Shown here piece after piece: positions 16,866-26,053 of a DNA stretch of 64,000 bases. The DNA is from Anaerolineae bacterium (GTDB lineage Bacteria > Chloroflexota > Anaerolineae > Aggregatilineales > Phototrophicaceae). Position numbers and translations under genes: made by a program. Position 1 is the stretch's first letter. Each line of letters opens with the position of its first letter. The notes below the pieces were generated by a model. The model did not search any database and was not told the DNA's origin. It was given only the letters and a program-made list of their open reading frames with translations. Where the stretch lies: contig JAJDZQ010000159.1 in the NCBI GenBank assembly GCA_022824565.1, forward strand, positions 1 through 64,000, read 5' to 3'.

Positions 16866-17689
16866 GAAGCCCCTTTGCCTCGCGGGCGCTGTTGATGCTG
16901 CTGGTGGCGCTGATCGTGCTGGTCTATGGCTTTCCCTATGCTTTCCTGGTTTCGACCTCGTTGAAGTCGCCACAGGCGGCGCTGGCCATCCCGCCGACCT
17001 TGCTGCCGCAACAGTTGAGCATCGAGAATTATGCCAACATTGGTGAGCATCCGACTGTGCAACGATCATTTGGCAACAGCATCATCATCGCGCTGCTGAG
17101 CACGGTCATCACCATTGCGCTGGCTGTGCCGGCTGCCTATGCTGTGGCGCGTTATGCGACCTGGGCGGGCAAAGCCTTCTTGTTCGTCGTGCTGATAACG
17201 CGTTTGATCCCGCCAGTCGCCGTGGGCATTCCCCTATTCGTCATCATGCGCGCGCTGGGCTTGATTGATACGCATCTTGGTGTGGCGCTGGCGCATTCCA
17301 CCATCAGTGTGCCGCTGGGCATCTGGCTGCTGGCCAGCTTTATGGAGAGCATCCCGCGCGAACTGGAAGAGGCGGCGCGCGTCGATGGCTGCTCGCGTTT
17401 TGGCGCGCTGCTGCGCATCATCATTCCGGTGGCGTCTGGTGGCATCGCAGTGACGGCAATCTTTGTCTTTCTGGCTTCGTGGAACGAATTTCTGTTTTCG
17501 CTGCTGCTGTCTTCGACCGGCGTCAAGACGGCGCCTATCGCCATTGCCGAATTCAAAACGCAATACAGCATTCAATGGGGCACGATGACCTCGCTGGCGG
17601 TATTATTCTCATTACCTGTTATCATCTTTTCGCTGTTGATGCAAAAGCGCATCATCGCCGGCTTGACCGTTGGCGCTGTCAAGGGCTAG
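16862..17689 (+). CDS. Sugar ABC transporter permease, MalG/UgpE type, importer 1
   Basis: 275 residues with six predicted membrane helices. The EAA loop reads EEAARVDGCSRFGALLRII near residue 163, and the C-terminus ends in the family-typical IIAGLTVGAVKG. It pairs with the preceding MalF-type subunit, which it overlaps by ATGA. The next gene (GH172 type) follows after 36 bp with its own AAGGAGAAG ribosome-binding site, so all four are likely one operon. Confidence 0.9.
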   Translation: MRSPFASRALLMLLVALIVLVYGFPYAFLVSTSLKSPQAALAIPPTLLPQQLSIENYANIGEHPTVQRSFGNSIIIALLSTVITIALAVPAAYAVARYATWAGKAFLFVVLITRLIPPVAVGIPLFVIMRALGLIDTHLGVALAHSTISVPLGIWLLASFMESIPRELEEAARVDGCSRFGALLRIIIPVASGGIAVTAIFVFLASWNEFLFSLLLSSTGVKTAPIAIAEFKTQYSIQWGTMTSLAVLFSLPVIIFSLLMQKRIIAGLTVGAVKG

Positions 17690-17725
17690 GCGCGCGAGTT
17701 TATTCTGCGAAGGAGAAGTTGGCAT

Positions 17726-18847
17726 ATGAATGTCTGGCAACCCAATAGTCCGCTGGGCGGCTTGCCCTTTATCAAACGGGCGCGGTCGCTGCGTTCGTCC
17801 AGCTATGACACCAGCGGCGCAAACCGCGACTTCAAGGTCGTGCCACCTGGCGCGACGCATGTCATGGCGGATGTTGAAGGTTGCGGCACCATCAAACATA
17901 TCTGGATGACCACGCGCTGCTATGCGCCGCAATACATGCGCAAGCTGGTCATCGAGATGTACTGGGATGGCGAAGACAACCCCAGCGTGCGCGCTCCCTA
18001 TGGAGACTTTTTCGGTATCGGGCACGCCACCGGCAAGCACTATGTCTCCTTGCCCGTCAGCATGACTTTTGGCGACAGGCGCGGACCAAAAGGACCTTTT
18101 TCGCCCGCTATGAATTGGTACTTCCCCATGCCTTTTGGGCAGCATGCGCGCATCCAAATCATCAACGAGAGCGAAGAGCCCATCCAAAACCTCTTCTATT
18201 ATGTCGATTACGAACTCTACGACGCTGCGCCGCCGGACGATCTGGGCTATTTTCACGCGGCTTACAACCAGGAGAATCCCACGCAAGCCCTGGCGCATCC
18301 CGGCGACGAGCCCAACCCCGCGCCCTGGGACCTGCCCGGCATCAACCTCGATGGCGCAGAGAATTATGTCATCCTGGACGCGCTCGGCACCGGGCATTTT
18401 GTGGGCTGTCTGTTGAACATCGACAATTTTAACGCCAGCAACCAGGTCTTCACTTGGCCCGGCGAGGGCGATGATATGTTCTTTGTCGATGGCGAGGCTT
18501 GGCCCCCCTCCCTGCATGGCACAGGTACAGAAGACTATTTCGGTTGCGCCTGGGGCTTCCCCAGCGGCGAATATGCGGGTCCCTATCACGGCATTTCGCT
18601 GGGCAGCGATGTGCAAGAGCACTTCGGCAAGTGGAGCCTGTATCGCTGGCATATCGAAGACCCGGTTCGCTTCACCAAGTCGCTGCGCTTTTCAATCGAG
18701 CACGGGCACGCCAACGACCAGAGCAACGAGTATTCCAGCGTGGCCTATTGGTATCAGCTGGAGCCGCACAAACCGCTGCCGCCATTGCCGCCGGTCGCAG
18801 CGCGCCTGCCACGCCGTTGGCCCGAACATGGTCTTTGGGATCAATAG
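17726..18847 (+). CDS. GH172 (DUF2961) furanoside-active enzyme
   Basis: 373 residues with no signal peptide. Family marks are GANRDFKVVPPGATHVMADV, GTIKHIWMTT, the conserved acidic motif GTGTEDYF (E269) and GEYAGPYHG near 281. DUF2961 is now glycoside hydrolase family 172; characterised members act on alpha-D-fructofuranosides, difructose dianhydride and D-arabinofuranosides. The fold is a jelly roll that assembles as trimers. The cytoplasmic location and position at the end of an ABC operon suggest it hydrolyses an imported furanoside. Which sugar is recognised is unknown. Confidence 0.8.
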   Translation: MNVWQPNSPLGGLPFIKRARSLRSSSYDTSGANRDFKVVPPGATHVMADVEGCGTIKHIWMTTRCYAPQYMRKLVIEMYWDGEDNPSVRAPYGDFFGIGHATGKHYVSLPVSMTFGDRRGPKGPFSPAMNWYFPMPFGQHARIQIINESEEPIQNLFYYVDYELYDAAPPDDLGYFHAAYNQENPTQALAHPGDEPNPAPWDLPGINLDGAENYVILDALGTGHFVGCLLNIDNFNASNQVFTWPGEGDDMFFVDGEAWPPSLHGTGTEDYFGCAWGFPSGEYAGPYHGISLGSDVQEHFGKWSLYRWHIEDPVRFTKSLRFSIEHGHANDQSNEYSSVAYWYQLEPHKPLPPLPPVAARLPRRWPEHGLWDQ

Positions 18848-18996
18848 CTGCGCGCCACGGAATTTAAGCATCCCTGGGAGATGTCGTCCAATTCTATATT
18901 GATGCCCAACAGCTGCGCGCATGGCACGAATCTGCTTGACATGTTCCGGGCTGGCGCAGGTTCGCAGCAAGTATTGCGGAATATCGCGGAGGCAAT
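18848..18996 (-). pseudogene. Possible remnant of an unidentified gene, with a frameshift
   Basis: On the minus strand, starting near 18994, one frame reads CLRDIPQYLLRTCASPEHV followed by KQIRAMR. A shift of one base in the GCGCGC run near 18915-18922 continues as QLLGINIELDDISQGCLN. Joined, this is protein-like, with composition more natural than its shadow frames. There is no stop of its own before the GH172 gene and no clear start. It could be decay of a small gene, or chance. Confidence 0.25.
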
Positions 18997-18999
18997 TAC

Positions 19000-19968
19000 T
19001 TGAAAGCGCTATGCGACTGCACGGTGCTGGTGACACCCAGTTCTTTTGGCAGGCACGACCCGCGTCTGCACAGTATGCTGGCAGAATCGGTCGGGGAGGT
19101 GATCGGCAACGAGCATGGCCGACCGCTGACTTCGGACGAATTGCGCGACATCCTGCCGGCTTGTGATGGCTACATCGCTGGGCAAGACCACATCGATGCG
19201 CACGCTTTGCAGCATGCCGAGCGGCTGCGAGTCATCGCGCGCTATGGTGTCGGCGTCGACCGCGTCGACCTGGCGGCGGCGCAAGCTCGCGGCATCATCG
19301 TCACCAATACGCCGGGCGCCAATGCCGCTGCGGTTGCCGAGCTGTCGATCGGGCTGATGCTGGCGCTGGCGCGGCAAATCCCCCAGGCCAACCAAGGCAC
19401 CCGGCGCGGAGAGTGGCCGCGGCTTTCTGGTGTGTCGCTGGCTGGCAGTGTTGTCGGCTTGTTGGGCTTGGGCGCGATTGGGCAGTCGGTTGCGCGGCGT
19501 TTGCAGGCTTTTGATTGCAGCTTGCAGGCTCACGACCCGTTTGTCAGTGCCGACCTGGCACAACAGCTAGGCGTGAAGTTGGTCGAGCTGGCTGACTTGC
19601 TTGCGAACGCAGATTTTTTGTCGCTGCACTTGCCGGCGACCCCGCAGACAGTCGGGCTGGTGGATGCGGACTTTTTGGCGCGCATGCAGCCTGGCGCTTT
19701 CTTGATCAACACGGCGCGCGGTGACCTGGTCGACGAGACAGCTTTGTATCGGGCGCTGCAAAGCGGACAACTGCGTGGCGCGGCGCTGGATGCTTTTCGC
19801 CAGGAGCCGCCGGTCCCCGACAACCCGCTCTTCCGCTTGCCACAGGTGATTGTCACGCCGCACATGGGCGCGCATACGGCGGGCGCGGTCAATGCCATGG
19901 GCTGGGGCGCGCTGAATGATTGCCTGGCTGTGTTGCGTGGAGATCCACCTGTACACCGCGTTGTCTAA
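19000..19968 (+). CDS. NAD-dependent D-2-hydroxyacid dehydrogenase (SerA/phosphoglycerate dehydrogenase-like)
   Basis: 322 residues, with no ACT regulatory domain. The Rossmann motif LLGLGAIGQS (GLGAIG, 156-161) and the catalytic triad of the family are intact: R240 in NTARGDLVDE, E269 in AFRQEPP and H288 in VTPHMGAHT. Such enzymes reduce 2-keto acids or oxidise D-2-hydroxyacids with NAD(H). The short form near catabolic genes suggests sugar-acid metabolism rather than serine synthesis, but the substrate is not determinable. TTG 19000 is supported by GGAGG about 8 bp upstream. It stands alone between two transporter clusters. Confidence 0.82.
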   Translation: MKALCDCTVLVTPSSFGRHDPRLHSMLAESVGEVIGNEHGRPLTSDELRDILPACDGYIAGQDHIDAHALQHAERLRVIARYGVGVDRVDLAAAQARGIIVTNTPGANAAAVAELSIGLMLALARQIPQANQGTRRGEWPRLSGVSLAGSVVGLLGLGAIGQSVARRLQAFDCSLQAHDPFVSADLAQQLGVKLVELADLLANADFLSLHLPATPQTVGLVDADFLARMQPGAFLINTARGDLVDETALYRALQSGQLRGAALDAFRQEPPVPDNPLFRLPQVIVTPHMGAHTAGAVNAMGWGALNDCLAVLRGDPPVHRVV

Positions 19969-19982
19969 AGTAGGCAGACATT

Positions 19983-20011
19983 TTGCATTGCGACAAGCTG
20001 CAAGTTACAAT
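19983..20011 (+). promoter_or_regulatory. Sigma70-type promoter for the GH127 gene
   Basis: TTGCAT (19983-19988), 17-bp spacer, TACAAT (20006-20011), 40 bp upstream of GTG 20051. It follows the stop of the dehydrogenase by 15 bp. Confidence 0.55.
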
Positions 20012-20050
20012 TCTTAAAATGAAAAAGATAATTCTACTATAGGAGCGCCA

Positions 20051-21988
20051 GTGATTGAGAAACCAGCGCCGCTTTCGGTGAACCAAGTCAGCATCCGCCG
20101 CGGCTTTTGGGCAGAGCGACAAGCCGTCAACCGCCAGCGCACCATCCCCGCCATCTACCGCCAGTTGGAAGAGACGGGCCGGCTGAAAGCCTGGTCGCTG
20201 CAGCGCACGCACCCAATCCCGAAAGACCGCGGCACAGTCTACATGTTTTGGGATTCCGATACCGGCAAGTGGCTGGAATCGGTGGCATACAGTCTGGCGA
20301 CGCATCCCGATGACGCGCTGCAAAGCCTGGCTGATGAACTCATCGACGCTGTGGCTGGCGCGCAGCAAGCCGATGGCTATCTCAATACTTATTTCCCCGT
20401 CCTGGCTGCCGACGCCAAATGGACGAACCTGCGCGATTGGCACGAGATGTACAATGCGGGCCACCTCATCGAAGCCGCGGTCGCCTATTCGCAGGCCACG
20501 GGCAAAGACAAGCTGCTGGCTGTCTTATCGCGCTTCGCCGACCATATCGACGCGACTTTTGGACCTGACGATGGCCAGGCGCGCGGTTATCCCGGCCACC
20601 CCGAGCTGGAGCTGGCGCTGGTCAAGCTGTATCGGCATTCTGGCGAGCGGCGTTACCTCGATCTGGCGAACTATTTCATCAATGAGCGCGGACAAGCGCC
20701 GCATTATTTCGATATCGAAGCGGCGGAGCGTGGCGAAAAACGCGAGGACTTTTGGGCGCAGACCTACCGCTATTGCCAGGCGCACGCACCCATCCGCGAA
20801 CACACCGAAGCCACCGGACACGCTGTGCGCGCCTGCTATCTGTATGCGGGCATCGCCGATGTGGCGCTGGAGACGGGCGATGCCGAGCTGCTGGATGTTT
20901 CGCGGCGGCTATGGGACGACCTGACCCAACACCAGATGTATGTGACCGGCGGTCTGGGACCGGCGCATTCCAACGAAGGCTTCACTTTCGCCTATGATAT
21001 GCCCACCGAAACAGCTTATGCCGAGACCTGCGCATCCATCGCGCTGGCATTCTGGGCGCAGCGCATGTTCCATCTCGATCCCGACAGCCGCTACATCGAT
21101 GTGATGGAGCGCGCCATCTACAACGGCAGCCTGGCCGGGCTGTCTCACGATGGCGAGACCTTTTTCTATGCCAATCCACTGGCATCCTATCCTCGCGTCA
21201 ACCCCTATAGTCGCTGGAGCGGCATCACCACCGACGAGCATTACCGCCGCCAGCCCTGGTTCTTCTGCCCTTGCTGCCCGCCAAATATCTCGCGGCTCAT
21301 CGCGGGCATCGGCGAATATCTGTATTCGCAAATGGGCGACCGCGTCTATGCGCATTTGTACCAGGACAGCACAGCCAGCTTAAAAGTGGCGGGCGGCGCA
21401 GTGCAGCTGGAGCAGCGAACGGACTATCCCTGGCGCGGCGATATCGACTTCACAATTCGCTGCGAGCAGCCGCGGGACTTTGAGCTGGCGCTGCGACTGC
21501 CCGATTGGTGCGCCGAATACAGCTTGTCGCTCAACGGCGCGGCTGTCGATGTGGACAAGCAGCGGGGTTATCTCGTGCTGGGGCGCAGTTGGTCGGATGG
21601 CGATCGCGTGTCGCTGTGCTTGTCCATGCCGGTCGAGCGCGTCTTGCCGCATCCGGATATTCGCCAGGCGGCCGGACAGCTGGCATTGCAACGCGGTCCG
21701 CTGGTTTATTGTCTGGAAGAAGCCGACAATGGCGGACGCCTCGCCAATGTGGCTATTCCGCCCGCTGCCGAGTTCAGCGCAAGTTTCGATGACGACCTGC
21801 TGGGTGGCGCGAGCGTCATTCAGGGCAAGGCGCTGCGCAGCGAAGCAAATGGAGACAGCCCGGCGCTTTATCGCTATCAGCGCGGCGCAGAACAGACGCC
21901 TGCCGAGTTTGAATTCAAAGCCGTGCCCTATTATCTGTGGGCGAATCGCGAGCCGGGCGAAATGCGCGTGTGGATGCGCAGCAGTTGA
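20051..21988 (+). CDS. GH127 beta-L-arabinofuranosidase (DUF1680)
   Basis: 645 residues with no signal peptide, so cytoplasmic. The N-terminus VNQVSIRRGFWAERQAVNR is characteristic of the family. Zinc/nucleophile residues known from Bifidobacterium HypBA1 are matched by YAETCAS (E325, C327) and FCPCCPPN (C406, C408, C409). GH127 is a retaining glycosidase that uses Cys as nucleophile and removes beta-L-arabinofuranose, for instance from hydroxyproline-linked arabinans of plant or algal glycoproteins. An (alpha/alpha)6 barrel is followed by C-terminal beta-sandwich domains. GTG 20051 has AGGAG 6 bp upstream. It is followed by a complete sugar importer that probably supplies the substrate. Confidence 0.92.
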   Translation: MIEKPAPLSVNQVSIRRGFWAERQAVNRQRTIPAIYRQLEETGRLKAWSLQRTHPIPKDRGTVYMFWDSDTGKWLESVAYSLATHPDDALQSLADELIDAVAGAQQADGYLNTYFPVLAADAKWTNLRDWHEMYNAGHLIEAAVAYSQATGKDKLLAVLSRFADHIDATFGPDDGQARGYPGHPELELALVKLYRHSGERRYLDLANYFINERGQAPHYFDIEAAERGEKREDFWAQTYRYCQAHAPIREHTEATGHAVRACYLYAGIADVALETGDAELLDVSRRLWDDLTQHQMYVTGGLGPAHSNEGFTFAYDMPTETAYAETCASIALAFWAQRMFHLDPDSRYIDVMERAIYNGSLAGLSHDGETFFYANPLASYPRVNPYSRWSGITTDEHYRRQPWFFCPCCPPNISRLIAGIGEYLYSQMGDRVYAHLYQDSTASLKVAGGAVQLEQRTDYPWRGDIDFTIRCEQPRDFELALRLPDWCAEYSLSLNGAAVDVDKQRGYLVLGRSWSDGDRVSLCLSMPVERVLPHPDIRQAAGQLALQRGPLVYCLEEADNGGRLANVAIPPAAEFSASFDDDLLGGASVIQGKALRSEANGDSPALYRYQRGAEQTPAEFEFKAVPYYLWANREPGEMRVWMRSS

Positions 21989-21998
21989 ATGGCAGTCC

Positions 21999-22025
21999 CC
22001 GAGCGACCGCGCTGGCGGCGTTCGG
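21999..22025 (+). other. Hairpin between GH127 and importer 2 binding protein
   Basis: Imperfect inverted repeat CCGAGCG (21999-22005) with CGTTCGG (22019-22025). A weak T-run follows (ATTTTGTT). It could be an attenuator or RNA-stability element. Confidence 0.3.
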
Positions 22026-22067
22026 TACGATTTTGTTGGCGAGCAGAAAATTAGAAGGAGAAGCAAA

Positions 22068-23444
22068 ATGAGTGTATCAAGAAGAGAGTTTCTGAAGTTG
22101 GCCGGTTCGTCGGCGGGGGCGCTGGCGATGCTGTCGCGGATGGGCGCGCTGCCACCGGTGCTCGCTCAAGATGCCACCACCGTGACCTTTGGCGGCTGGG
22201 GCGGCGTGGCCGAAGACGAGGGCGTCAAGGCGGCCATTGAGGTCTTCCAAGCCGAGAACCCCGATGTCAAGGTTGTTTGGCAGCATACGCCCAGCGCCAG
22301 TGAATACTCGCGGGTGACCCTGACTAATATCGCGGCTGGCACAGCGCCCGATACCTCTTTCATCCGTTCGGATGATTACACTACTTTGGCGGCTGGCGGC
22401 GTCTTGCAAGATATCACCGACCTGGTGAAAAACGACTCGCTGCTGGGACAAGAGAATTACTTCATCGAGCCGCAAGAATCGAACCGCTGCGAAGTCAATG
22501 GGCGCTGGTATGGCATCGGGTCGACCTGGGTCGCCCATCACATCTATTACAACGCCGAGCTCTTTGACGAGGCTGGCATCACGCCGCCCGGCTTCCAGGA
22601 CGATGAAATCTGGGAATGGGACGAGTTTCTGGCGATCTGCAATCAGCTGACCAAAGACAGCAATGGTCGTCATCCCGATGATGCCGGCTTCGACCGCGAA
22701 GACATCGTACAGTGGGCGGTCGACTGGGCGACCTCCTGGTGGATGCCTCTGGCGGCGGCTGTGCATTCCAATGGCGGCGAGTTCATCAACGAAGAGGGAC
22801 TGTGCGCGCTGGATACGCCCGAAGCCATGGAAGCGATGCAGCGGCTTGCCGACCTCGTGCATGTGCATCATGTCGCGCCGCGCGGCGCATCGATCGAGAG
22901 CCTGGGCATGAACAACACCCAGATGATCAACGCGGGCCGGCTGGCTATGGGCGTGGATGGCTCATGGGCGCTGTCGTGGATGAATCCGTCTTTGCTGGAT
23001 GTGCAGATGGGCACGGGCGCATTGCCGAAGATGGTGAAGCCGGCCAGCCTGATGCAAGCCCACTTCCATTCCATCTTGTCATCCACACAGCATCCCGAAG
23101 CAGCCTGGCGTTGGCTGCGCTTCTTGGCGACGCCATTTTACCAAGAGCACTTCGCGAAGATCGGTCTGTGGATTCCCAACCAGAGCAGCATGTTGACAGA
23201 CGAGGGTCTGAAAGGCTGGGTGCGCGAGGGCATCCACCCGGCGAATTATTCGCAGTTCGCCACCGATTACCTGCCCAAGCATGGGGTCGCCGGCTATCTG
23301 CCACCGGGTTGGATCGAAGCTCGCAACGACTTCATCACGCCCGCATTTGAGGCTTTGACCAACGGCGAGCAGGCTGCCGATGTCTTCCCGAACGCCGTGC
23401 GCCAAGCCAACGAAGTGTTGATGTTCGCGCGCGAAGATATGTAG
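22068..23444 (+). CDS. Sugar ABC transporter substrate-binding protein (family 1) with Tat-type signal, importer 2
   Basis: 458 residues. The N-terminus MSVSRREFLKLAGSSAGA is a twin-arginine (Tat) signal (SRREFLK), with cleavage probably after VLAQ. The protein would then be exported folded, unlike the other binding proteins here, which have Sec signals. The mature part is a family 1 solute-binding protein (TFGGWGGVAEDEGVKAAIEV, NTQMINAGRLAMGVDGSWAL). ATG 22068 has AGAAGGAGAAG upstream; an open frame extends further upstream but lies inside GH127. It feeds the permeases at 23541 and 24470. Confidence 0.88.
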   Translation: MSVSRREFLKLAGSSAGALAMLSRMGALPPVLAQDATTVTFGGWGGVAEDEGVKAAIEVFQAENPDVKVVWQHTPSASEYSRVTLTNIAAGTAPDTSFIRSDDYTTLAAGGVLQDITDLVKNDSLLGQENYFIEPQESNRCEVNGRWYGIGSTWVAHHIYYNAELFDEAGITPPGFQDDEIWEWDEFLAICNQLTKDSNGRHPDDAGFDREDIVQWAVDWATSWWMPLAAAVHSNGGEFINEEGLCALDTPEAMEAMQRLADLVHVHHVAPRGASIESLGMNNTQMINAGRLAMGVDGSWALSWMNPSLLDVQMGTGALPKMVKPASLMQAHFHSILSSTQHPEAAWRWLRFLATPFYQEHFAKIGLWIPNQSSMLTDEGLKGWVREGIHPANYSQFATDYLPKHGVAGYLPPGWIEARNDFITPAFEALTNGEQAADVFPNAVRQANEVLMFAREDM

Positions 23445-23474
23445 AGGCGCAACAGCTTGACACCAAGCATTGAT

Positions 23475-23514
23475 AGGGCTGGGGGGACAAACATCGTCCT
23501 CCCGTGCCCGCCCT
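23475..23514 (+). other. Stem-loop in the binding-protein/permease junction, importer 2
   Basis: GGGGGGAC (23481-23488) pairs with GTCCTCCC (23496-23503), loop AAACATC, with an outer AGGGC/GCCCT pair. No T-run follows. It probably protects the 3' end of the binding-protein message or lowers read-through. Confidence 0.5.
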
Positions 23515-23540
23515 GACAATCCAAAACGCGAGCAAAGCCA

Positions 23541-24473
23541 GTGGCACTTGTCGACCGGTCGCTGTGGTTGACACAGCAATATAATCGGCTGAGCCTGAAA
23601 CGCCGCCGCACCCTGATGGGCTATGTCTTTATCATGCCCTTCATTTTGGGTTTCGTCTTCTGGTTTCTGGTGCCGGCTGTCGTGGCCGCTTTTTTGACGC
23701 TGCAGCGCTGGAATCTGATCTCGCCGCCGCGCTTCGTGGGCATGTACAACTTCAACCGCATGCTCAACGACCCGCTGCTGCTGCAAAGCCTGAAAGTGAC
23801 CGTGCTTTTCTCTGCCATATCGGTGCCGCTGGGGCTGGTCTTTGCCTTCTTCCTCGCCAGCCTCATCAACAACAAATTTCGTGGCATCGCCGTCTTTCGC
23901 ACGATTTATTTCTTGCCCAGCATCGTGCCCGCTGTCGCCAACGCCATTCTGTGGGCTTGGCTCTTTAACACCGAGTTTGGCTTGATCAACTTCGTGATTC
24001 GCGCGTTGGGCGGACCAAAGATCGGCTGGCTGCAAGACCCCGGCTGGGTGATGGTCGCCTTTGTGATATTGACCGTCTGGGGTGTTGGCGGCTCGATGAT
24101 TATCTTCTTGGCCGGCTTGCAGGGCATCCCCAAGATTTATTACGAAGCAGCCGAAATTGACGGCGCTGGTCGTTGGCAGCGCTTGCTCAATGTAACCCTG
24201 CCCATGATGTCGCCCATCATTTTTTTTAACCTGGTCATCGGCTTCATCAACTCCTTCCAGATATTCGTGAGCGCCTTGCTGATTACCAATGGCGGACCGC
24301 AGAATTCGACGCTCTTCCTGGTGCTTTACATCTATCGCACGGCATTTGGCAGTCAAAAGATGGGGTATGCGGCGGTGCTGTCGTGGCTGCTCTTCGCCAT
24401 TTTGATGATTTTGTCATTTTTTGTTTTTCGCTATATCGGCTCGCGGGTGTATTACGAAAATCCTGGCGAATGA
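23541..24473 (+). CDS. Sugar ABC transporter permease, MalF/UgpA type, importer 2
   Basis: 310 residues, six membrane helices. An N-terminal amphipathic region ([18 protein letters not shown]) precedes [20 protein letters not shown]. The EAA loop is [20 protein letters not shown] near residue 205. Start is GTG 23541. It overlaps the following permease by 4 bp. It works with the Tat-exported binding protein upstream, and no ATPase gene is present locally. Confidence 0.9.
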   Translation: MALVDRSLWLTQQYNRLSLKRRRTLMGYVFIMPFILGFVFWFLVPAVVAAFLTLQRWNLISPPRFVGMYNFNRMLNDPLLLQSLKVTVLFSAISVPLGLVFAFFLASLINNKFRGIAVFRTIYFLPSIVPAVANAILWAWLFNTEFGLINFVIRALGGPKIGWLQDPGWVMVAFVILTVWGVGGSMIIFLAGLQGIPKIYYEAAEIDGAGRWQRLLNVTLPMMSPIIFFNLVIGFINSFQIFVSALLITNGGPQNSTLFLVLYIYRTAFGSQKMGYAAVLSWLLFAILMILSFFVFRYIGSRVYYENPGE

Positions 24474-25345
24474 AGGGCGGGACGATGATGGGCAAACCCA
24501 AGCGGAATCAACGATCGCTGGGAGACCGGCTTTTTCATTGGCTGACGGTATTCTTGCTGGTCTTCTTCGCCGTTGTGATGGTTGCGCCTTTTGTGTGGCT
24601 GGTTTCCAGCTCGTTAAAGACGCAGCTCAACATATTTCAATATCCGCCCGAATTCTTGCCCGACCCCTGGATGCCACAAAATTACATCAACGCGATGACC
24701 TACAAACCATTCGGTCTCTATTTTCGCAATACCTTGTTGGTGGCGGGATTGAATGTGCTGGCGGTGGTTTTCACATCCTCTTTCTGCGCTTATGGATTCG
24801 CTCGCATGCGCTTCCCTGGGCGCGACCTCTGGTTCGGCATTGTGATGGCGACATTATTTCTGCCCTATGCCATCTTGCTGGTGCCCAGCTTCATCGTTTT
24901 TTCGCGCTTGGGCTGGGTCGATACATTTCTGCCGTTGGTGGTGCCACAATTCTTTGGCGGCGGCGCATTCAACATCTTCTTGATGCGCCAGTTTTTCCGC
25001 ACGATTCCCGAAGAGATATGCGATGCCGCGCGCATTGACGGCTGCAGCGAGTTCGGCGTGTATTGGCGCATCATGCTGCCGCTGTCCAAGCCGGCGCTGA
25101 TTACCATCGGCATATTCACATTTTTGTTTGCCTGGAACGATCTAATCGGCCCGATGACCTATCTGCGCTCGCCCGACAATTTCACCATCGCGGTGGGCTT
25201 GGCATCTTTCCGCAGCCAGACCGACATCCATTGGGACTTGCAGCTGGCGGCTTCGGCGGCTGTGACCTTGCCAGTTATCGCTATATTCTTCTTGTCGCAG
25301 CGCTACTTCATCCAGGGCGTGGTGATGACGGGCTTAAAGGGCTGA
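24470..25345 (+). CDS. Sugar ABC transporter permease, MalG/UgpE type, importer 2
   Basis: 291 residues, six membrane helices, EAA-type loop [21 protein letters not shown]-terminus [13 protein letters not shown] place the start at ATG 24470, which overlaps the previous TGA (ATGA). ATG 24485 ([11 protein letters not shown]) with GGGCGG upstream is a fair alternative. It converges on livF with only 4 bp between the two stops, so no separate terminator fits between them. Confidence 0.88.
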   Translation: MKGGTMMGKPKRNQRSLGDRLFHWLTVFLLVFFAVVMVAPFVWLVSSSLKTQLNIFQYPPEFLPDPWMPQNYINAMTYKPFGLYFRNTLLVAGLNVLAVVFTSSFCAYGFARMRFPGRDLWFGIVMATLFLPYAILLVPSFIVFSRLGWVDTFLPLVVPQFFGGGAFNIFLMRQFFRTIPEEICDAARIDGCSEFGVYWRIMLPLSKPALITIGIFTFLFAWNDLIGPMTYLRSPDNFTIAVGLASFRSQTDIHWDLQLAASAAVTLPVIAIFFLSQRYFIQGVVMTGLKG

Positions 25346-25349
25346 GCGC

Positions 25350-26051
25350 TTAGGCCCAGAAGGCTTTCTCGAGGTCGTCAAAGTCGCTAGCCGGTCCTTC
25401 AAACTTGTTGCGTCCCAGCTCCAGCACATAGACATAATCAGCGATCTTGAGCGCCTCGCGGATCTCCTGGTCAACCAGCACAATCGTCAAGCCCTCGCGG
25501 TCGCGCAGGTCGACCAGCATGCGGTAGACCTCTTCGCTGAGCAGCTTGGCCAAACCAGCGGTCGGTTCGTCGACCAGGATGACTTCTGGGTCGGTCATCA
25601 AGGTGCGGCCGATTTCTACCATGCGCTGTTGCCCGCCCGACAAGTTGCCGGCTGGGTCGTGCTGTTTCTCGTGCAGAATGGGGAAGCGCTCGTAATTCTC
25701 CTCGATCTTGCTTTCCATGCGCGTTTTGTCGTTTTTGAATGTCCATGCGCCCATCATCAGATTCTCGCGCACCGACATATGTTTGAAGACGCCGGGCTGC
25801 TGGGGGATATAGCTGATGCCGAGGTCGATCAAGCGGTGCGTCGCCGTGCCAGTGACATCTCTGCCATTTAAGAGCACTTCGCCGCTGTGTGGTTTCAGGA
25901 AGCCATAAATCGCTTTGAGCAAGGTGGATTTGCCAACTCCGTTCGCGCCCAGGATGGTGGTCAGCTTGCCTGTTTCGGCGGTCAGGCTGAGGCCGCGCAG
26001 GATGTGCAGGTCTTCGTAATAGCCGACATACAAGTCGTTGATTTCGAGCAT
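25350..26051 (-). CDS. livF: Branched-chain amino acid-type ABC transporter ATPase LivF
   Basis: 233-residue ABC ATPase. Walker A GANGVGKST near residue 34, signature LSGGQQRM near 135, Walker B VILVDEPTAGL near 156, switch His replaced by Gln in VLVDQEI, as is usual in LivF. It pairs with LivG to energise LivH/LivM. It is the last gene of the minus-strand liv operon and starts 2 bp after livG. With LivG it is the only transport ATPase in this window. Confidence 0.92.
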   Translation of the reverse strand: MLEINDLYVGYYEDLHILRGLSLTAETGKLTTILGANGVGKSTLLKAIYGFLKPHSGEVLLNGRDVTGTATHRLIDLGISYIPQQPGVFKHMSVRENLMMGAWTFKNDKTRMESKIEENYERFPILHEKQHDPAGNLSGGQQRMVEIGRTLMTDPEVILVDEPTAGLAKLLSEEVYRMLVDLRDREGLTIVLVDQEIREALKIADYVYVLELGRNKFEGPASDFDDLEKAFWA

Positions 26052-26053
26052 GA

